DNA from: Eunapius fragilis
Taxonomy: Eukaryota > Porifera > Demospongiae > Spongillida > Spongillidae
Length of the DNA: 64,000 bases
Assembly (NCBI GenBank): GCA_963681505.1
Contig: OY811988.1
Coordinates: 4,261,735-4,325,734, forward strand
Direction of reading: 5' to 3'
Shown: piece after piece, positions 13,240 through 23,940 of the stretch
Layout: every line of letters starts with the position of its first letter
Numbering within the stretch: the first letter of the stretch is position 1
Program-made: the position numbers and the translations under genes
Notes under the pieces: generated by a model
Told to the model about the DNA's origin: nothing
Seen by the model: only the letters and a program-made list of their open reading frames with translations
Database searches by the model: none

Positions 13240-14560
13240 TATATGTATAAGCCGCGTGGATGATGTGTAATATGCAATGTGATGGGTTTTTATAATAACG
13301 TCTGTGTGCATGAATTGTTGAGGAATCAGCTGGCATCCATTGTACCCACGCGTTTTGGATCATTTAATAATCTGATCCGGTACATACTTGACTTTGTTAT
13401 TTACTCTACAATGCATAACGTTACTTAGCAACTCTGACATAACTTTAGGAAGTGAATACGTTCCTTCTGACTTCATTTTTATCCGTTTCCACGCTACATA
13501 CAACCCTTCAGCGTATATGATCTCTACCTTCAGCCAGTCGTCGCTTAATTATTCTGATGTGAGTGCTTTGCTAAGCCGATTTGCAATCGTTGCCTTGGAA
13601 AGGGACGCAACACCATATTATCACGAAGAAAATCAGAGTTGCAAGCCAAATAATTGCTAGAAAGATTTAAGGGTTTCTCGGATCATTTGTATAATTGCAT
13701 TCACATCAGTACAATTTAATAGGCAGCGTACTATACAAGGTAACTAACATATAAGTGAAGTTTCTAAGCAACGCAAAGCATTGTACCTAATCGTGCGGGA
13801 GATGGCTCTACAACTCAAACGAGAGCATCATACAAGGCGCATGCACTACATATAACTATAACAACCATAATTATTAGCGAATCATGCACATCATTAGTGT
13901 TTTAAACTCATCAACGGCTTAAATCAAGCATTTTGTTCGAAGTGGATGTGGTTGCAGGTGCTGCAGCTAGGCAAACAGAGGAGAGAAAACACAAATTTAA
14001 TTATCCATCTACTCCGAACTGTGTTCCACTAGTGGTGGAAACATTTGGGTATAATTTGGTCACCTTGCAAAGTATCTGACTATTAAATGATATATATTTG
14101 AATGCAATTATACAGCTGAATTTCTTTAATTGTGGAAACCGCATATCTTTCATTATTTGTCTTTCCACTTTGATTTTCTTCGTAGAAATATCACGTTGCA
14201 TGCGTTCCTTTCCAGGGCAGCGGTCGCAAATATAATAATGGCTTTGCAAGTACTCATGCGATTTTTCCATGGGAATAATGAAATGACGACTGGCTGAAGG
14301 CATGGAGATGGGCTTCCTTTGTAAGTACCCACGCGTTATGCATCGTTTGATAATTTGATTAGGTACTGATTTTGTTATTCATCTCCATATGCGTTACTTT
14401 ACATAGAAACTCTGACATAACTCTAAGAAGGGAGTAAGTTGCTTCTGACTTCAATTCCATCCGTTTCCACGCTACATACATATCTCCAGCATATATGAAC
14501 TCGATCCCACAATTCATGCACACAGACTTAGTCGTATTACACACCATAAAAGTATGGTGA
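13240..14560. repeat. Inner palindrome between divergent subfamily-A copies, unit 1
   Basis: The minus-strand gene at 13226 and the plus-strand copy at 14576 lie head to head around a centre near 13.9 kb. Blocks on the left (13660-13780, TGTATAATTGCATTCAC) recur inverted on the right (14040-14165). A GTACCCACGCGTT...TCTGACATAACT block (13340-13520; 14325-14520) recurs in direct orientation. The open frames here are not conserved as proteins. No other gene is supported. Confidence 0.6.
13287..13298 (-). promoter_or_regulatory. TATA-like element of the subfamily-A gene
   Basis: Minus-strand TTATAAAAACCC, about 60 bases upstream of the ATG. The same TATAAAAACCCATCACATTG block precedes the copy at 16444 but is missing upstream of the copy at 14576. 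Confidence 0.6.
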
Positions 14561-14575
14561 TTCAGAAGTGCAGTA

Positions 14576-15011
14576 ATGCCTTCTTTCAATGTTCTTCTCG
14601 TTCTATGCTGCTTGGGAGGCGTAGCTGTGAAGTGTTATTCAATGCAAAAACGGAGCATTAATTGCGGCGGTTCCAACGCCAAGCTCAATGCTGCAACGAT
14701 TGTGAAAATGGTTTGCCAGTCTCTGGAACCTAGAAGGAACAATAGCGCACTGTCCAGCTAGTAGCCTGCAACCAGACAGCCATGGAGACTATCAAGTCTG
14801 GTATACAGATCGATTAATGCAAATAGGCTAGACGTTGTGTGCATTGATCAGGGCTTTGACGACTTATTACTCCATGTACATGCAGGTTGCTGAATTGATT
14901 ACGGTGTGTCCGGCGTACATCCCATCATTAGACGGTTCGGAATTGCTCTTAAATTGTAGCAAAATTCCATTGGAGAATATGTGTGGCTCAATAGATGTAA
15001 AACTGTTGTAG
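14576..15011 (+). pseudogene. Broken subfamily-A peptide gene, copy 2
   Basis: Starts MPSFNVLLVLCCLGGVAVKC followed by YSMQKR and the first cysteine, like the intact gene. The reading frame is lost around the SLWYLEG core, the splice donor after exon 1 is altered, and the upstream segment carrying the TATA-like element is absent. The exon-2 region (about 14886-15011) is still open and ends GSIDVKLL, with a preserved acceptor (ATGCAG). It is the plus-strand partner in palindromic unit 1. Not expected to make the peptide. Confidence 0.75.
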
Positions 15012-15044
15012 GAACATGAAATTTGTATAGCTAAAGTGCAGTGT

Positions 15045-16440
15045 AAAATGTATAAGCCGCGTGGATGGTGTGTAATATGCAATGTGATGGGTTTTTATAA
15101 TAACGTCTGTGTGCATGAATTGTTGAGGAATCAGCTGGCATCCATTGTACCCACGCGTTTTGGATCATTTAACTTAATCTGATTCGGTTCATACTTCATT
15201 ATTTTATCCATCTCCATATGCGTAACGTTACTTAGCAACTCTGACGGCATAACTTTAGGAAGTGAATTCGTTCCTTCTGACTCCATTTCCACTCTTCATG
15301 CAACCCTTCAGCATATATGATCTATACCTTCAGCCAGTTGTCGCTTAATTATTCTGATGGAAATACGGCACGAGTGCTTTGCTGAGCAGTTATTGGATTT
15401 GCAATCATTGCCTTGGAAAGGGACGCAACACCATATTTCTACGAAGAAAATCAGAGTTGCAAGCTAAATAATTGCAAGACAAATAATGAAAGATATACGG
15501 GTTCCTCAATTCAATTGTATAATTGCATTCACATCAGTACAATTTCATAGGCAGCGTACTATACAAGGTAACCGAAGTGTATCACATATAAGTGAAGTTT
15601 CTAAGCAATGCAAAGCGGAATCCGACGTTGTACGGAATCATGCGGGAGATGGCTCTACAACTCAAACGAGAGCATCATACAAGACGCATGCACTACATAT
15701 AACTATAACAACCATAATTATTAGCGAATCATACCCATTTTTAGTGCTATAAACTCATCAACGGCTTAAATCAAGCATTTTGTTCGAAACGGATGTGGTT
15801 GCAGGTGCTGCAGCTAGGCAAACAGAGGAGAGAAAACACAAATTTAATTATCCATCTACTCCGAACTGTGTTCCCCTAGTGGTGGAAACATTTGGTTATA
15901 ATTTGGTCACCTTGCAATGTATCTGTCTATTAAATGGTATATATTTGAATGCAATTATACAACTGAATTTCTTTAACCGCATATCTTTCATTATTTGTCT
16001 TTCAGCTCTGATTTTCTTCGTAGAAATATCATGTTGCATGCGTCCCTTTCCAAGGTAACGTTCGCAAATATAATAATGGCTTTGCAAAGTACTCATGCGG
16101 TTTTTCCCTCGGAATAATTCAATGACGACTGGCTGAAGGCATGGAGATGGGCATCCTTTGTAAGTACCCACGCGTTACTGATGCATCGTTTGATAATTTG
16201 ATTCGGTACTTGATTTTGTTATTCATCTCCATATGCGTTACTTTACATAGAAACTCTGACATAACTCTAGGAAGGGAGGAAGTTGCTTCTGACTTCAATT
16301 CCATCCGTTTCCACGCTACATACATCTCTTCAGCATATATGATCTCGATCCCACAACAATTCATGCACACAGACTTAGTATATAAAAACCCATCACATTG
16401 CGTATCACACACCATAAAAATATGGTGATTCAGAAGTGCA
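15045..16440. repeat. Second subfamily-A palindromic unit, left gene lost
   Basis: Direct copy of 13245-14560. It begins exactly in the promoter region of the minus-strand gene (TGTATAAGCCGCGTGGATG) but has no gene to its left, so the tandem duplication or a later deletion removed it. It carries its own internal inverted repeat (15485-15575 against 15895-15990). No independent gene is seen. Confidence 0.65.
16379..16387 (+). promoter_or_regulatory. TATA-like element upstream of the copy at 16444
   Basis: TATATAAAA followed by ACCCATCACATTG, the same block as upstream of the intact minus-strand gene. About 57 bases before the ATG. Confidence 0.5.
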
Positions 16441-16443
16441 GTT

Positions 16444-16863
16444 ATGCCTTCTTTCAATGCTCTTCTCGTTCTATGCTGCTTGGGAGGCGTAGCTATGACG
16501 TGTGACCCAATGCAAAAAAGGAGCATTAATTGCGGTGATTCCAACACCAAGCTCAATGCTGCAACGATTGTGAAAATGGTGTGCCAGTCTCTCTGGTACC
16601 TAGACGCACTGTCCAGCTAGTTTAGCGCCTGCAACCAGACAGCCGTGGAGAGTATCAGTCTGGTATACAGATCGATTTATGCAAATAAGCTAGACTTTGT
16701 GTGCCTTGATCAGGGCTTTGACGTCCATGTACATGCAGGTTGCTGAATTGATTACGGTGTGTCCGGCGTACATCCCATCATTAGATGGTTCAGCTTTGCT
16801 CTCGAATTGCAGCAAAATTCCATTGGAGGATATATATGTGTCTCAATATATGTAAAACAGTTA
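16444..16863 (+). pseudogene. Broken subfamily-A peptide gene, copy 3
   Basis: Starts MPSFNALLVLCCLGGVAMTC, with the KR site and the SLWYLD core. Exon 1 is interrupted soon after the core, and exon 2 (from 16739) loses frame near its C-terminal EDI motif. The promoter block is better kept than in copy 2. It is the inverted partner of the intact gene at the palindrome scale. Likely a recent pseudogene, because most of the codons still read. Confidence 0.75.
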
Positions 16864-16869
16864 TAGGAA

Positions 16870-17375
16870 CATGAAATTTGTATATTCTATCGACTGTCCG
16901 TGCAAATGAATGAGATACTATAAGAGCTCCCAGTACGAGTTCATTGAACATTCATTCATGGATTTTAGGGCTCCACCCACTGCTTATTACTGTAATTACA
17001 TTAGCAAACACGTAAGCATGCTAGCGAAGCGGATGGGAAGGCAGAGCAGGACTTAGACTGTTGATGCATTCATCAATGTATATGCGAAGTAATTGGATAG
17101 TCGACGGGATAAGATCAAGCCTCCTCTAACTTGGCAAAATGAAAAGCTACACAACTTGTTTTACACCACCTATGCGAGTTGATGAAAAGGCGCCGGCCCA
17201 TGATTGATTCATACAACGGCTTTCCTTTTTTTTAATGCCGTGTCTTAGTCTCCCTGAGAGATAGCTCTTTTCTTATATCCACATCGTTAAAAAGTTTTTT
17301 TTTTTTTTTTTTTTTTTGTAGCATAGGGTATATGGCCCATTTCATTCTAATAGCGCCGCTTCAAGTCTAACTGAT
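16870..17375. repeat. Right outer palindrome arm
   Basis: Inverted counterpart of 12532-12782 followed directly by the counterpart of 86-330. Here the two blocks are contiguous, which defines the pre-insertion state of the left arm. It contains a run of about 23 T near 17297. No gene. Confidence 0.7.
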
Positions 17376-17403
17376 CAACAATGGCTAAGGTAAATACTTT
17401 AAT

Positions 17404-18113
17404 TCAGTACAATAAACACAACATATAGTATAGTTTCAGTGCTGCATGCTTGCAGGCAAGACAGTTAAGTTGACGTCCTGAAACCTCAGATTTATTGGGG
17501 GCATCATCGTTTATAGATCCACTTCTTGCCAAATCACCCACAACACTGTTGAAATGCACGTGCATGTTTATGTCAGCGTTAAGCTCGTTGCTACCGTAAT
17601 TATCGTATACCTCTCTCATGCGGTCAATTATTCAATAGGACACGTATCAATGCGGGGCGTAGAAAGGGGTCGGCAGGCCGTTCAATTAGCCTGGATATCA
17701 CATAAAATGTGATCTAGAACATTTACTTTTCTGTCTCAAAATTTGGGTGCATCTTGAGAAAGATCTCCACCGCTGTGTCGTAGGATGTGCGTAATGAAAT
17801 TCATAAGTGCTATCATAGAGGACCTTAGCCAGTTTCTCAGATAGCGTAAGGTAGAAAAGCTTCTCTCGCAGATGCAACTAGTAATTGGAAGTGCGCAACC
17901 AATTTTTTATCAAGCGGAAAATACTAGGAAAACGCTCTTATCACAGCTGATTAGTGCCGATGCAAGAGTTTCCGGACGATCAATTGGTGAACATACGGAC
18001 GATTTTCGCTTGCAAAGTCCTAACTCCTGGTTCACATGATACTTGCCGATAAGATCATCTTCATAAATACCAATAATGTTGTTTACATCGCTATTGAACT
18101 CATCCTGAACCAC
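17404..18113 (-). pseudogene. hAT-superfamily transposase remnant (C-terminal part)
   Basis: Minus strand. Around 17806-17879 the sequence reads CERSFSTLRYLRNWLRSSM, the signature of the hAT C-terminal dimerisation region. Just upstream is IFRLIKNWLRTSNY, the usual lead-in. Earlier pieces lie at 17910-18113 (MVQDEFNSDVNNIIGIYEDD and on) and a later piece at 17404-17619 (INMHVHFNSVVGDLA). The frame is broken between pieces (an in-frame stop just before the CERSF block, then frame changes), so it is not functional. The N-terminal zinc finger and the catalytic centre were not found. A related fragment lies inverted at 28190-28620. Confidence 0.75.
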
Positions 18114-18115
18114 AA

Positions 18116-18431
18116 TTGATGGTCACGGCGCGACAGTGTACCGTATGCAGTCCTGTATATTACGCCTATCTTGGTCGCCACGCGTCTGCACTCAACACGT
18201 GGGCAGTTTTTCACACGACTCTTATGCAGGGTCTGTATACGTCTCAGAACGAACACCTCGCTTATACGCAGATATCGCGGTCTGCATACGGCTTCGGCAT
18301 ATTGGTTGTCACCTGTCTGCATACTTAATATGAATGTATGCAGACTCTGTGCACGTCGTGTATTCGAATCCTTTACAATGCGCCCATGGATCTGCATAAC
18401 TGAAGATATACCAGGACCTGTATACGCGGTA
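18116..18431. other. Degenerate TCTGCATACG-type repeats next to the Ginger-like element
   Basis: Words such as GTCTGCATACG, GTCTGTATACG and TATGCAGACTC occur many times on both strands, so the area is rich in short inverted pairs. Frames are open on both strands without recognisable protein. It borders the left target repeat of the transposon. Confidence 0.4.
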
Positions 18432-18435
18432 TATA

Positions 18436-18515
18436 TGTTACGGCCCGATTTAAAACTTTTGACCCGCTTTAAATCCGGTCGACCGGCTTTAAAACCGGTC
18501 AATTAATTTTATCCA
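18436..18515. repeat. Left terminal inverted repeat
   Basis: Begins TGTTACGGCCCGATTTAAAA and continues into CCGGTCGACCGGCTTTAAAA. The first 21 bases match the right end exactly; the rest matches imperfectly through CCGGT(C/T)GACCGG units. Confidence 0.8.
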
Positions 18516-18563
18516 CACGTGGCTTTTTAGAAATTCTGCGTGTGAGCGTTTCGTTGGTTCTTT

Positions 18564-19259
18564 TTGGCCTTTGGCTATGAAATGGAAATGTTCGCTACAG
18601 AGAAGGAATTTGGCATCTTTCTTTCCGAGAAGTTCTCCATTAATAGGGGAACCAGTGGTGTCTTTTACAAAGACTTTGGAGACAAGATTAAAGCGGCCAT
18701 AAAAGACCCATCGTCAGTTGACAAGAACTTGCGCTTCTTCGTAAAGAAAAGTGGCTTCCAGATTTTGAACATCCCTAGTCTAGGAGCTCGCGATGTTCTT
18801 GTCGTTCCAGCAAAACAGCAGGTAGGTCTCACCGTAATGTTGGTGGTAGGCGACTGTGGATGCGTGTATTCGCATGCATTTCATCGCACAATATGTATAA
18901 GTTGTGGTATTTAAACATGCATTCAAGGCACACATACAACTGCTAGCCTAGGACACTGACAAATCTGTCGTTTATACGGTTTGGAGGATAATACAGCTCT
19001 AGACAAGTACAGGAGAGTAGCACATGTAGAAGAATTTTATGAAATCATTCGTGAGGTCCACGAATGCATGCTGGGGGTGTCATATCAGTTACTGTATATG
19101 TATTGCTTGTGCTCAGTTGCAGAGTTTGTACCATGGTATTCCAAGAAGTGTGGTATAAAAATTTGTTTCTCTGTGCCCATCTTGTCAGCTTCGGAAACCT
19201 CAACTATCAACTGCTCCTCTAAAGCCAATTATTGCAAATGGATTTTTCTGCAGGTTGCA
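18564..19259 (+). pseudogene. Ginger-like transposase, N-terminal and zinc-binding regions
   Basis: 18564-18821 reads as an N-terminal domain of KRBA2-like transposon proteins (GVFYKDFGDKIKAA, FVKKSGFQ, GARDVLVVPAK). It ends at a GTAGGT donor-like site. A second block near 18985-19071 has RRVAHVEEFYEIIREVHE, supplying the His pair, and a third near 19126-19259 has CPSCQLRKPQ, supplying the Cys pair of an H2C2 finger. The blocks are bordered by intron-like GT and AG dinucleotides. The role in the family is DNA binding by the transposase. Confidence 0.65.
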
Positions 19260-19495
19260 AGTACGCATAATTGTTCGCCTTATATATGTACATGTAAGGG
19301 AGACTGTGGCTGGTTGTAACTTGTTTTGCTTCGTACCAATCTCATAAATAGACTTTTTTGTTGTGTCACTGTTACAGTACTTACAGTCATGTTTGTTTCT
19401 CAACTGGAATTGCTAGTTGGATATACAGCAGCCCATGTGACAAACAGCCAGGTAGTTGTCAATTAAAATAACTGCTTGCATTTATTCTGTAGATT

Positions 19496-19864
19496 GATCT
19501 CATTGATATGAGGCACCTTCCTCATGGGAATAAGAAGTGGATACTTCATTGTGTGGACCACTGGTCTAAGTTCAATTTTGCGTATGCTTTGGAAGCTAAG
19601 AGCACTAGGAATGTTGCAGATGTTCTGAATACGCACATCTTCCCTTATTTTGGTGTTCCTCGCATTCTACATTCGGACAATGGCAGAGAATTTGTGAATG
19701 GGGTGATATCAGACTTGCTAAAGCTTTGGCACTCTAATATTCAGTTAGTTTGCTGCCGTCCTAGACACCCTCAAAGCCAAGGGCTAGTTGAAAGGGCACA
19801 TCAAACCCTGCACAAAAAGATGGCTGCTGAAATTAGTGCTACTGGGTTGAAGACACCACCTTGA
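19496..19864 (+). pseudogene. Ginger-like transposase, DDE integrase core
   Basis: Follows an acceptor-like TCTGTAG. Begins IDLIDMRHLPHG and carries the three acidic positions of a retroviral-type integrase: Asp in IDLID, Asp in HSDNGREF, and Glu in GLVERAHQTL, with 37 residues between the last two. CVDHWSKFNFAYALE and PRHPQSQG are typical of KRBA2-like and gypsy-like integrases. In a working element this domain would cut and join the transposon ends. Confidence 0.8.
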
Positions 19865-19952
19865 AGTGGGTGGCTACCTCAGATAATTTGTAAGTTTGTT
19901 TAGTTAATATCAATTGATTTAACGACAGTGTTTTTTTTTTGGCTTAGATGCG

Positions 19953-21742
19953 ATGAATACTCAAGTGCATGATACTACAGGAGCATCCCCGTATGAACTG
20001 GTATGTGGTCAAAGAGCCCGAACTGTCATCTTTCCAACACAGCAAAGTGCAATTGTGTTAGAGGAAGACTTGGCAGATGAAGGAATTCATTTGGGCATTT
20101 CATCTGAAGCAGAACAAACAATAATCATGAGCACATCACAGCAAATATCTCCAACAGAAGAGGATACGATAAAAGGTGCTGAGGATACCCAGTGCTCAAA
20201 GAGCTCTACACAATAAATATCTATAACAGAGAATGTAGTCAATGGAGCTGAGGACACCCTGCATGCTGATATTTGTGTGACAGAAAGACAAACCATTCAA
20301 AGTGAGCTACTTGAAAAGAATGATGAATCTGATGGAATTGAAGAGGGAATTAGCAGATCCAATGGGAATCTCAGTGAAAGGGTACGAGAAGATGCACTGT
20401 CCACATCGCTTAAGCATAAAGAGGTCAAACTATCTTGCTTATGATTAGTTCAGTTTTAGATATTTTCTTTAATACTTAGATCAGAATCAAAGCTGACAGA
20501 AAGTACCCTTCTTCTGCCAAGAGGATGGCAGAAAGATACAACAAACAACACAGCACATTGTCATTTGTGATTGGTGAAAGTTGTCACTTTCAATTACCCG
20601 CATTGATCGAGCCAGTTCAGACTTATCTCGCTTACCTTGTGTTGTTGTTGACATTGTGGGTGGAGACCAGAGCCTTTACAGATTGAGGTATGATATTGCT
20701 ATCAATTGTATTACTTTTGTGTATTACTTGTGAACTCAGCATCCAATGTTTTTAACTGCAGGTACCAACAGGGTGTTTTGAATGTCTGCTACACTGCTGG
20801 AGAACTTGAGAGATACAATGGATCTGTGATATGTGCAGTGGAGAATTGGCAAAATATGCCTTTTATCTCATTAAGAGAAGCAGCTAGACAACAAGCACCT
20901 TGGAACCATTTTGTGACCAATGCTTGCAAGTGCATGACTGGCTGCCTTAATTGCATGTTACTGTGTATGAAAAAATATTAGCTGCATCACCTACTGCCAC
21001 AAGTCTGCACCATGTTCCAACTGTACAAGGTATTTGTTTTTGTTTAAATCAATCAAACTGAACTACCATATTTTCAGCCGTGTGACTGGCAATAGTATTG
21101 AAGTTACTGAGACACCTTGTCATATTGATTTCAATACTTGGAGCAAATTTTGTGACAATGTTGAAGGTAAGTGTGCCTGCTGCATTAAATGTATGTAATT
21201 CAATATCTCACTGCTCTGAATGTGATGATAAAAAATGACTTTTCAGGCAATAAGGAACTAAAAGATCAACTGATTTCATCACCAATTTTGCGATTATGGC
21301 AATCAGGAAGTAGAATGATGTATAGCAGCAGCTGCAGAGAGGATGAAGACATAGATGTAAGCATTATGAACTGTTGTTAATTGATAACACTAAACCAACC
21401 TTCACCCATGCAGCTTTCAGAATATTTGCATGATCCAACAGAATATGGACTTCATATTAACACTCATGTATCACTTTGGCTTCATTCTCGCAATTATGAC
21501 AACAAACCATTACTTGTGCAAGCCTTTGGATTTGTCATAGTTACTGAGAAGATACATGAAGAGTTTGATGCTTTTGTTGCATCCATGCCATTACTTACCC
21601 AAGGTTGCTATTTGCAGTGTGGTCCATTACTGCAGTACTGGAATATGCACATGAGGCATACTCCCGCCTCTGTTGCAAACTTGTTCACAAATGAATACTT
21701 CTATCTTTATTATTCTGATGTGGACAATCTATGTGAATGGGT
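19953..21742 (+). pseudogene. Ginger-like transposase, post-integrase regions
   Basis: 19953-20216 begins MNTQVHDTTGASPYELVCGQ, the standard continuation after the integrase core, then becomes acidic and Ser/Thr/Gln-rich. Near 20470-20690 is RKYPSSAKRMAERYNKQHST. 20761-20981 has YQQGVLNVCYTAGELE and a Cys-rich NACKCMTGCLNC stretch. 21381-21742 holds LSEYLHDPTEYGLHINTHVS and more, unrecognised. The blocks are separated by short gaps with intron-like borders. The sequence is cut at 21743 by the nested element. Confidence 0.55.
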
Positions 21743-21743
21743 T

Positions 21744-21906
21744 TGTAGCGATGCTATATTATTCTGTACTTATATGCGTAGTGCTTGGCCAGCTCCACGC
21801 ATGCGCTGGTGGATGTATTTAAACCCTGTATTGCCCTTTTAGGGGCAGTCTGCTTGTAATTTTATATTACAGTGATTTGCTATAGACTCTCGGCAATAGT
21901 ACTACA
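21744..21906 (+). repeat. 5' LTR-like terminal sequence
   Basis: Starts TGTAGCGATG and ends TACTACA, the TG...CA form of LTR ends. It contains a TATA-like TATTTAAA and lies immediately before the primer-binding-site-like sequence at 21909. No second copy was found in the window. Confidence 0.65.
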
Positions 21907-21924
21907 CGTGGCGTAGTCGGCAGG

Positions 21925-22806
21925 ATGGCGAACGAGAGCGAAGAAGTTGGAGCCACTCGGACAACTCAGCTCGAAAGGGTGGCCGCGTCCGTTGGCGCTA
22001 GTCGCCCTCTCGTTTCGCCTGATTCTTTCTCAGGTCTGTCTAGTTGGGCGGAGTGGATAGACCATTTCGAAGCCGTTGCTTTGGTGAACGGTTGGGACGA
22101 CGAAAAGAAGCGGTTGTGGTTGCCAGTGCGACTAACAGGGAAAGCGCAGACAGCGTGGAAGCGACTTTCCTCGGAAACCAAAGATGACTACGAAGCAGCA
22201 AAGGAAGCGTTACAAAAACGTTTCGAGCCAGAAAGTAAGCGAAAGTTGTATTTTGTTGAATTTCAGGCCAGGAGACGCAAGAGAGATGAGTCTTGGGGTG
22301 ATTTCGCAGACGAGCTACGGGTCCTGGCTGAAAAGGCTTTACCAGAGCTGGACGATAAAGCAAAAGAATTGCTTGCTCTCGAGAGATACCTAGGTGAGCT
22401 TGATAACCCTCAGGTTGCATTTGCTGTTCGACAGCGAGAGCCGAAAACTGTCGACGAAGCTGTCACCGCGACGCTGGAGATACAGTCCTATCTCCGCCCG
22501 GGATTGCGACAAGAGCTCAATGCATCAGCGGTCGCAGAGGAAGCAGAAGCCCACAGTATTTCCGTCACGTCTTCCAGTGGTAGCGGACAGGACGCGGTGG
22601 TAGAAAGGCTGAAAGCATTAACAGAGCGGCTGGAAAGGTTGGAAACTTCGTTAAGGGGAACGGTGGCTGGCAAGAGACCAATGCGGACGACTGGTACAGG
22701 TGGTGGGGGCGGAAGTAAGCGAATTGTATGCTACAGATGTGGGCAGGTGGGCCATATCGCAAGAAACTGCGCTGCTGAGGGCAAATGCTCGAAGCAGGGA
22801 AACTAG
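21925..22806 (+). CDS. Gag-like region of the nested LTR-kin fragment
   Basis: 293 codons, beginning MANESEEVGATRTTQLERVA just inside the primer-binding-site-like sequence. The middle has SWAEWIDHFEAVALVNGWDD and WLPVRLTGKAQTAW, typical of retrotransposon capsid domains. Near the end a CCHC zinc knuckle is visible (CYRCGQVGHIARNC). In the family this protein forms the particle shell and packages RNA. It is part of an incomplete fossil element. Confidence 0.8.
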   Translation: MANESEEVGATRTTQLERVAASVGASRPLVSPDSFSGLSSWAEWIDHFEAVALVNGWDDEKKRLWLPVRLTGKAQTAWKRLSSETKDDYEAAKEALQKRFEPESKRKLYFVEFQARRRKRDESWGDFADELRVLAEKALPELDDKAKELLALERYLGELDNPQVAFAVRQREPKTVDEAVTATLEIQSYLRPGLRQELNASAVAEEAEAHSISVTSSSGSGQDAVVERLKALTERLERLETSLRGTVAGKRPMRTTGTGGGGGSKRIVCYRCGQVGHIARNCAAEGKCSKQGN

Positions 22807-23260
22807 AACCCCTCACCACTAGGGACCAAGTGCATGAGGGACTTAATACAATGGTCCATTGTAGTTTAGCAATAAACCCCGCATCATCACCTTGTATAAC
22901 AGCCTGTGTGAAAAATAAGATTGTTAAATGCATGGTTGACACTGGCGCCACAGTGAGTCTATTTAAGAAGACGGCTTGGAGCCAGCTGGAGGGAGTCAAC
23001 TGTAGCCTAGCACCGTGGGAGGGACACAAATTGGTTGGTGTGGAAGGTAGCCCTGTTTCAGTATGTGGTGTATCGACGTTGCAATTGGACATTGCTGGTA
23101 CAACTTTTGTGTCTGACTTTGTTGTTGTTGATATGCTCGGTGTAGATTGCATCGTTGGATCAGATTTTCTGAAGAAATATGGAGGCGTCATTGACCTGTC
23201 AAAGAACACCCTTCAATTCAGAAATGTTATGGTACCACTGGAGGAGGTGACAAGAAAGAC
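22785..23260 (+). CDS. Retropepsin-like region of the nested LTR-kin fragment
   Basis: Overlaps the end of the Gag-like region by 22 bases in another frame, as is common in gag-pol arrangements. It has the aspartic protease signature VDTGATVSL and a later VGVDCIVGSDFLKKYG-type segment (the ILG.DFL equivalent). The open frame continues to 23486 into sequence that resembles Ulp1 rather than pol. Fossil. Confidence 0.75.
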
Positions 23261-23289
23261 CAGCTCGAACCACACCAACAGCATCAATG

Positions 23290-23940
23290 CTACTCAATGC
23301 CTCCTTAAAAGCAAGTATGGTACACCTGGTCTCCAGAACCCACTACTAACTACAGCACACCAGGATAGTGTTGTAGGTGGAGAAAAATTTGTTCAAGTTC
23401 TGAATTCTGGTGGAAACCATTGGCTAGCCATCTCTACTATTGTTTGTCCCTATTCAACAGTCAACATTTATGACAGTATGTGTTGACTATACCGGATTCA
23501 ACACATGTACAAAAGCAGATATGTGCACTACTTAAGTCCCATGAACCAACGTAAGACTACGTTTTATCAATGCTGATAAACAGAAAAATGGAAATTCTGC
23601 GGACTTTATGCATTGGCATTTTGCGCAGCTCTCTGTGCTGGAATTGAACCACAGCATATTACATTTTCTAAGACCAACATGCGAAAACATTTGTTGCAGT
23701 GCTTTACACTAAATGAAATGGAATTCCTGGCGAGAAGGTGACAAGAAAGAAGAAAGTAAAGGAGACAGTGATGTTTGAAATAATCTGCACATATTGGGGC
23801 ATAGAGGGTGGTAAAATGGTTGAATGTGAAGTTTGAAAGGAATGGTTCCATCAAGGATGTTTAACAGTCCCTCAAAGTGTTTGTAAAAAAACCTTCAGCA
23901 ACATGGATGTGTCATTCATGCAAGAAGTAGAATCAATTCA
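23290..23940 (+). pseudogene. Ulp1-like protease and PHD-finger regions of the Ginger-like element
   Basis: LQNPLLTTAHQD and GGNHWLAISTIVCPYSTVNI carry the His of the C48 (Ulp1) protease fold, and YDSM follows as in relatives. Downstream, CGLYALAFCAALCAGIEP matches the catalytic Cys region. Around 23775-23935 a PHD-like set is visible (KMVECEV, EWFHQGCLTVPQSV). These C-terminal domains are known in Ginger1 elements. The region is broken. Confidence 0.65.

Larger units (their letters stand above)
21744..23270 (+). mobile_element. Ty3/gypsy-like element fragment nested in the Ginger-like transposon
   Basis: A 163-base LTR-like sequence (21744-21906, TGTAGCG...ACTACA), a primer-binding-site-like TGGCGTAGTCGGCAGG, a Gag region and a retropepsin region are present in the usual order. 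Reverse transcriptase, RNase H, integrase and a second LTR are absent, so only the 5' part remains. It is a fossil. The right junction with Ulp1-region sequence lies somewhere near 23250-23290. Confidence 0.75.

Noticed and set aside
13388-13660. 90-codon plus-strand frame in the palindrome centre
   Set aside because: Not preserved in the direct copy at 15200-15480; explained by repeat structure.
14001-16171. Minus-strand frames with HYYICDRCPGKERMQRDIST-type text
   Set aside because: Present in both palindromic units but with different ends and frame changes; a shared repeat, not a supported gene.
18083-18502. 139-codon minus-strand frame crossing the left TIR
   Set aside because: It runs across the transposon boundary and is made of the degenerate TCTGCATACG words.
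21925-23486. Domesticated host Gag gene
   Set aside because: A 5' LTR-like sequence and primer-binding-site-like sequence precede it and a retropepsin region follows, so an element fragment is the simpler reading.
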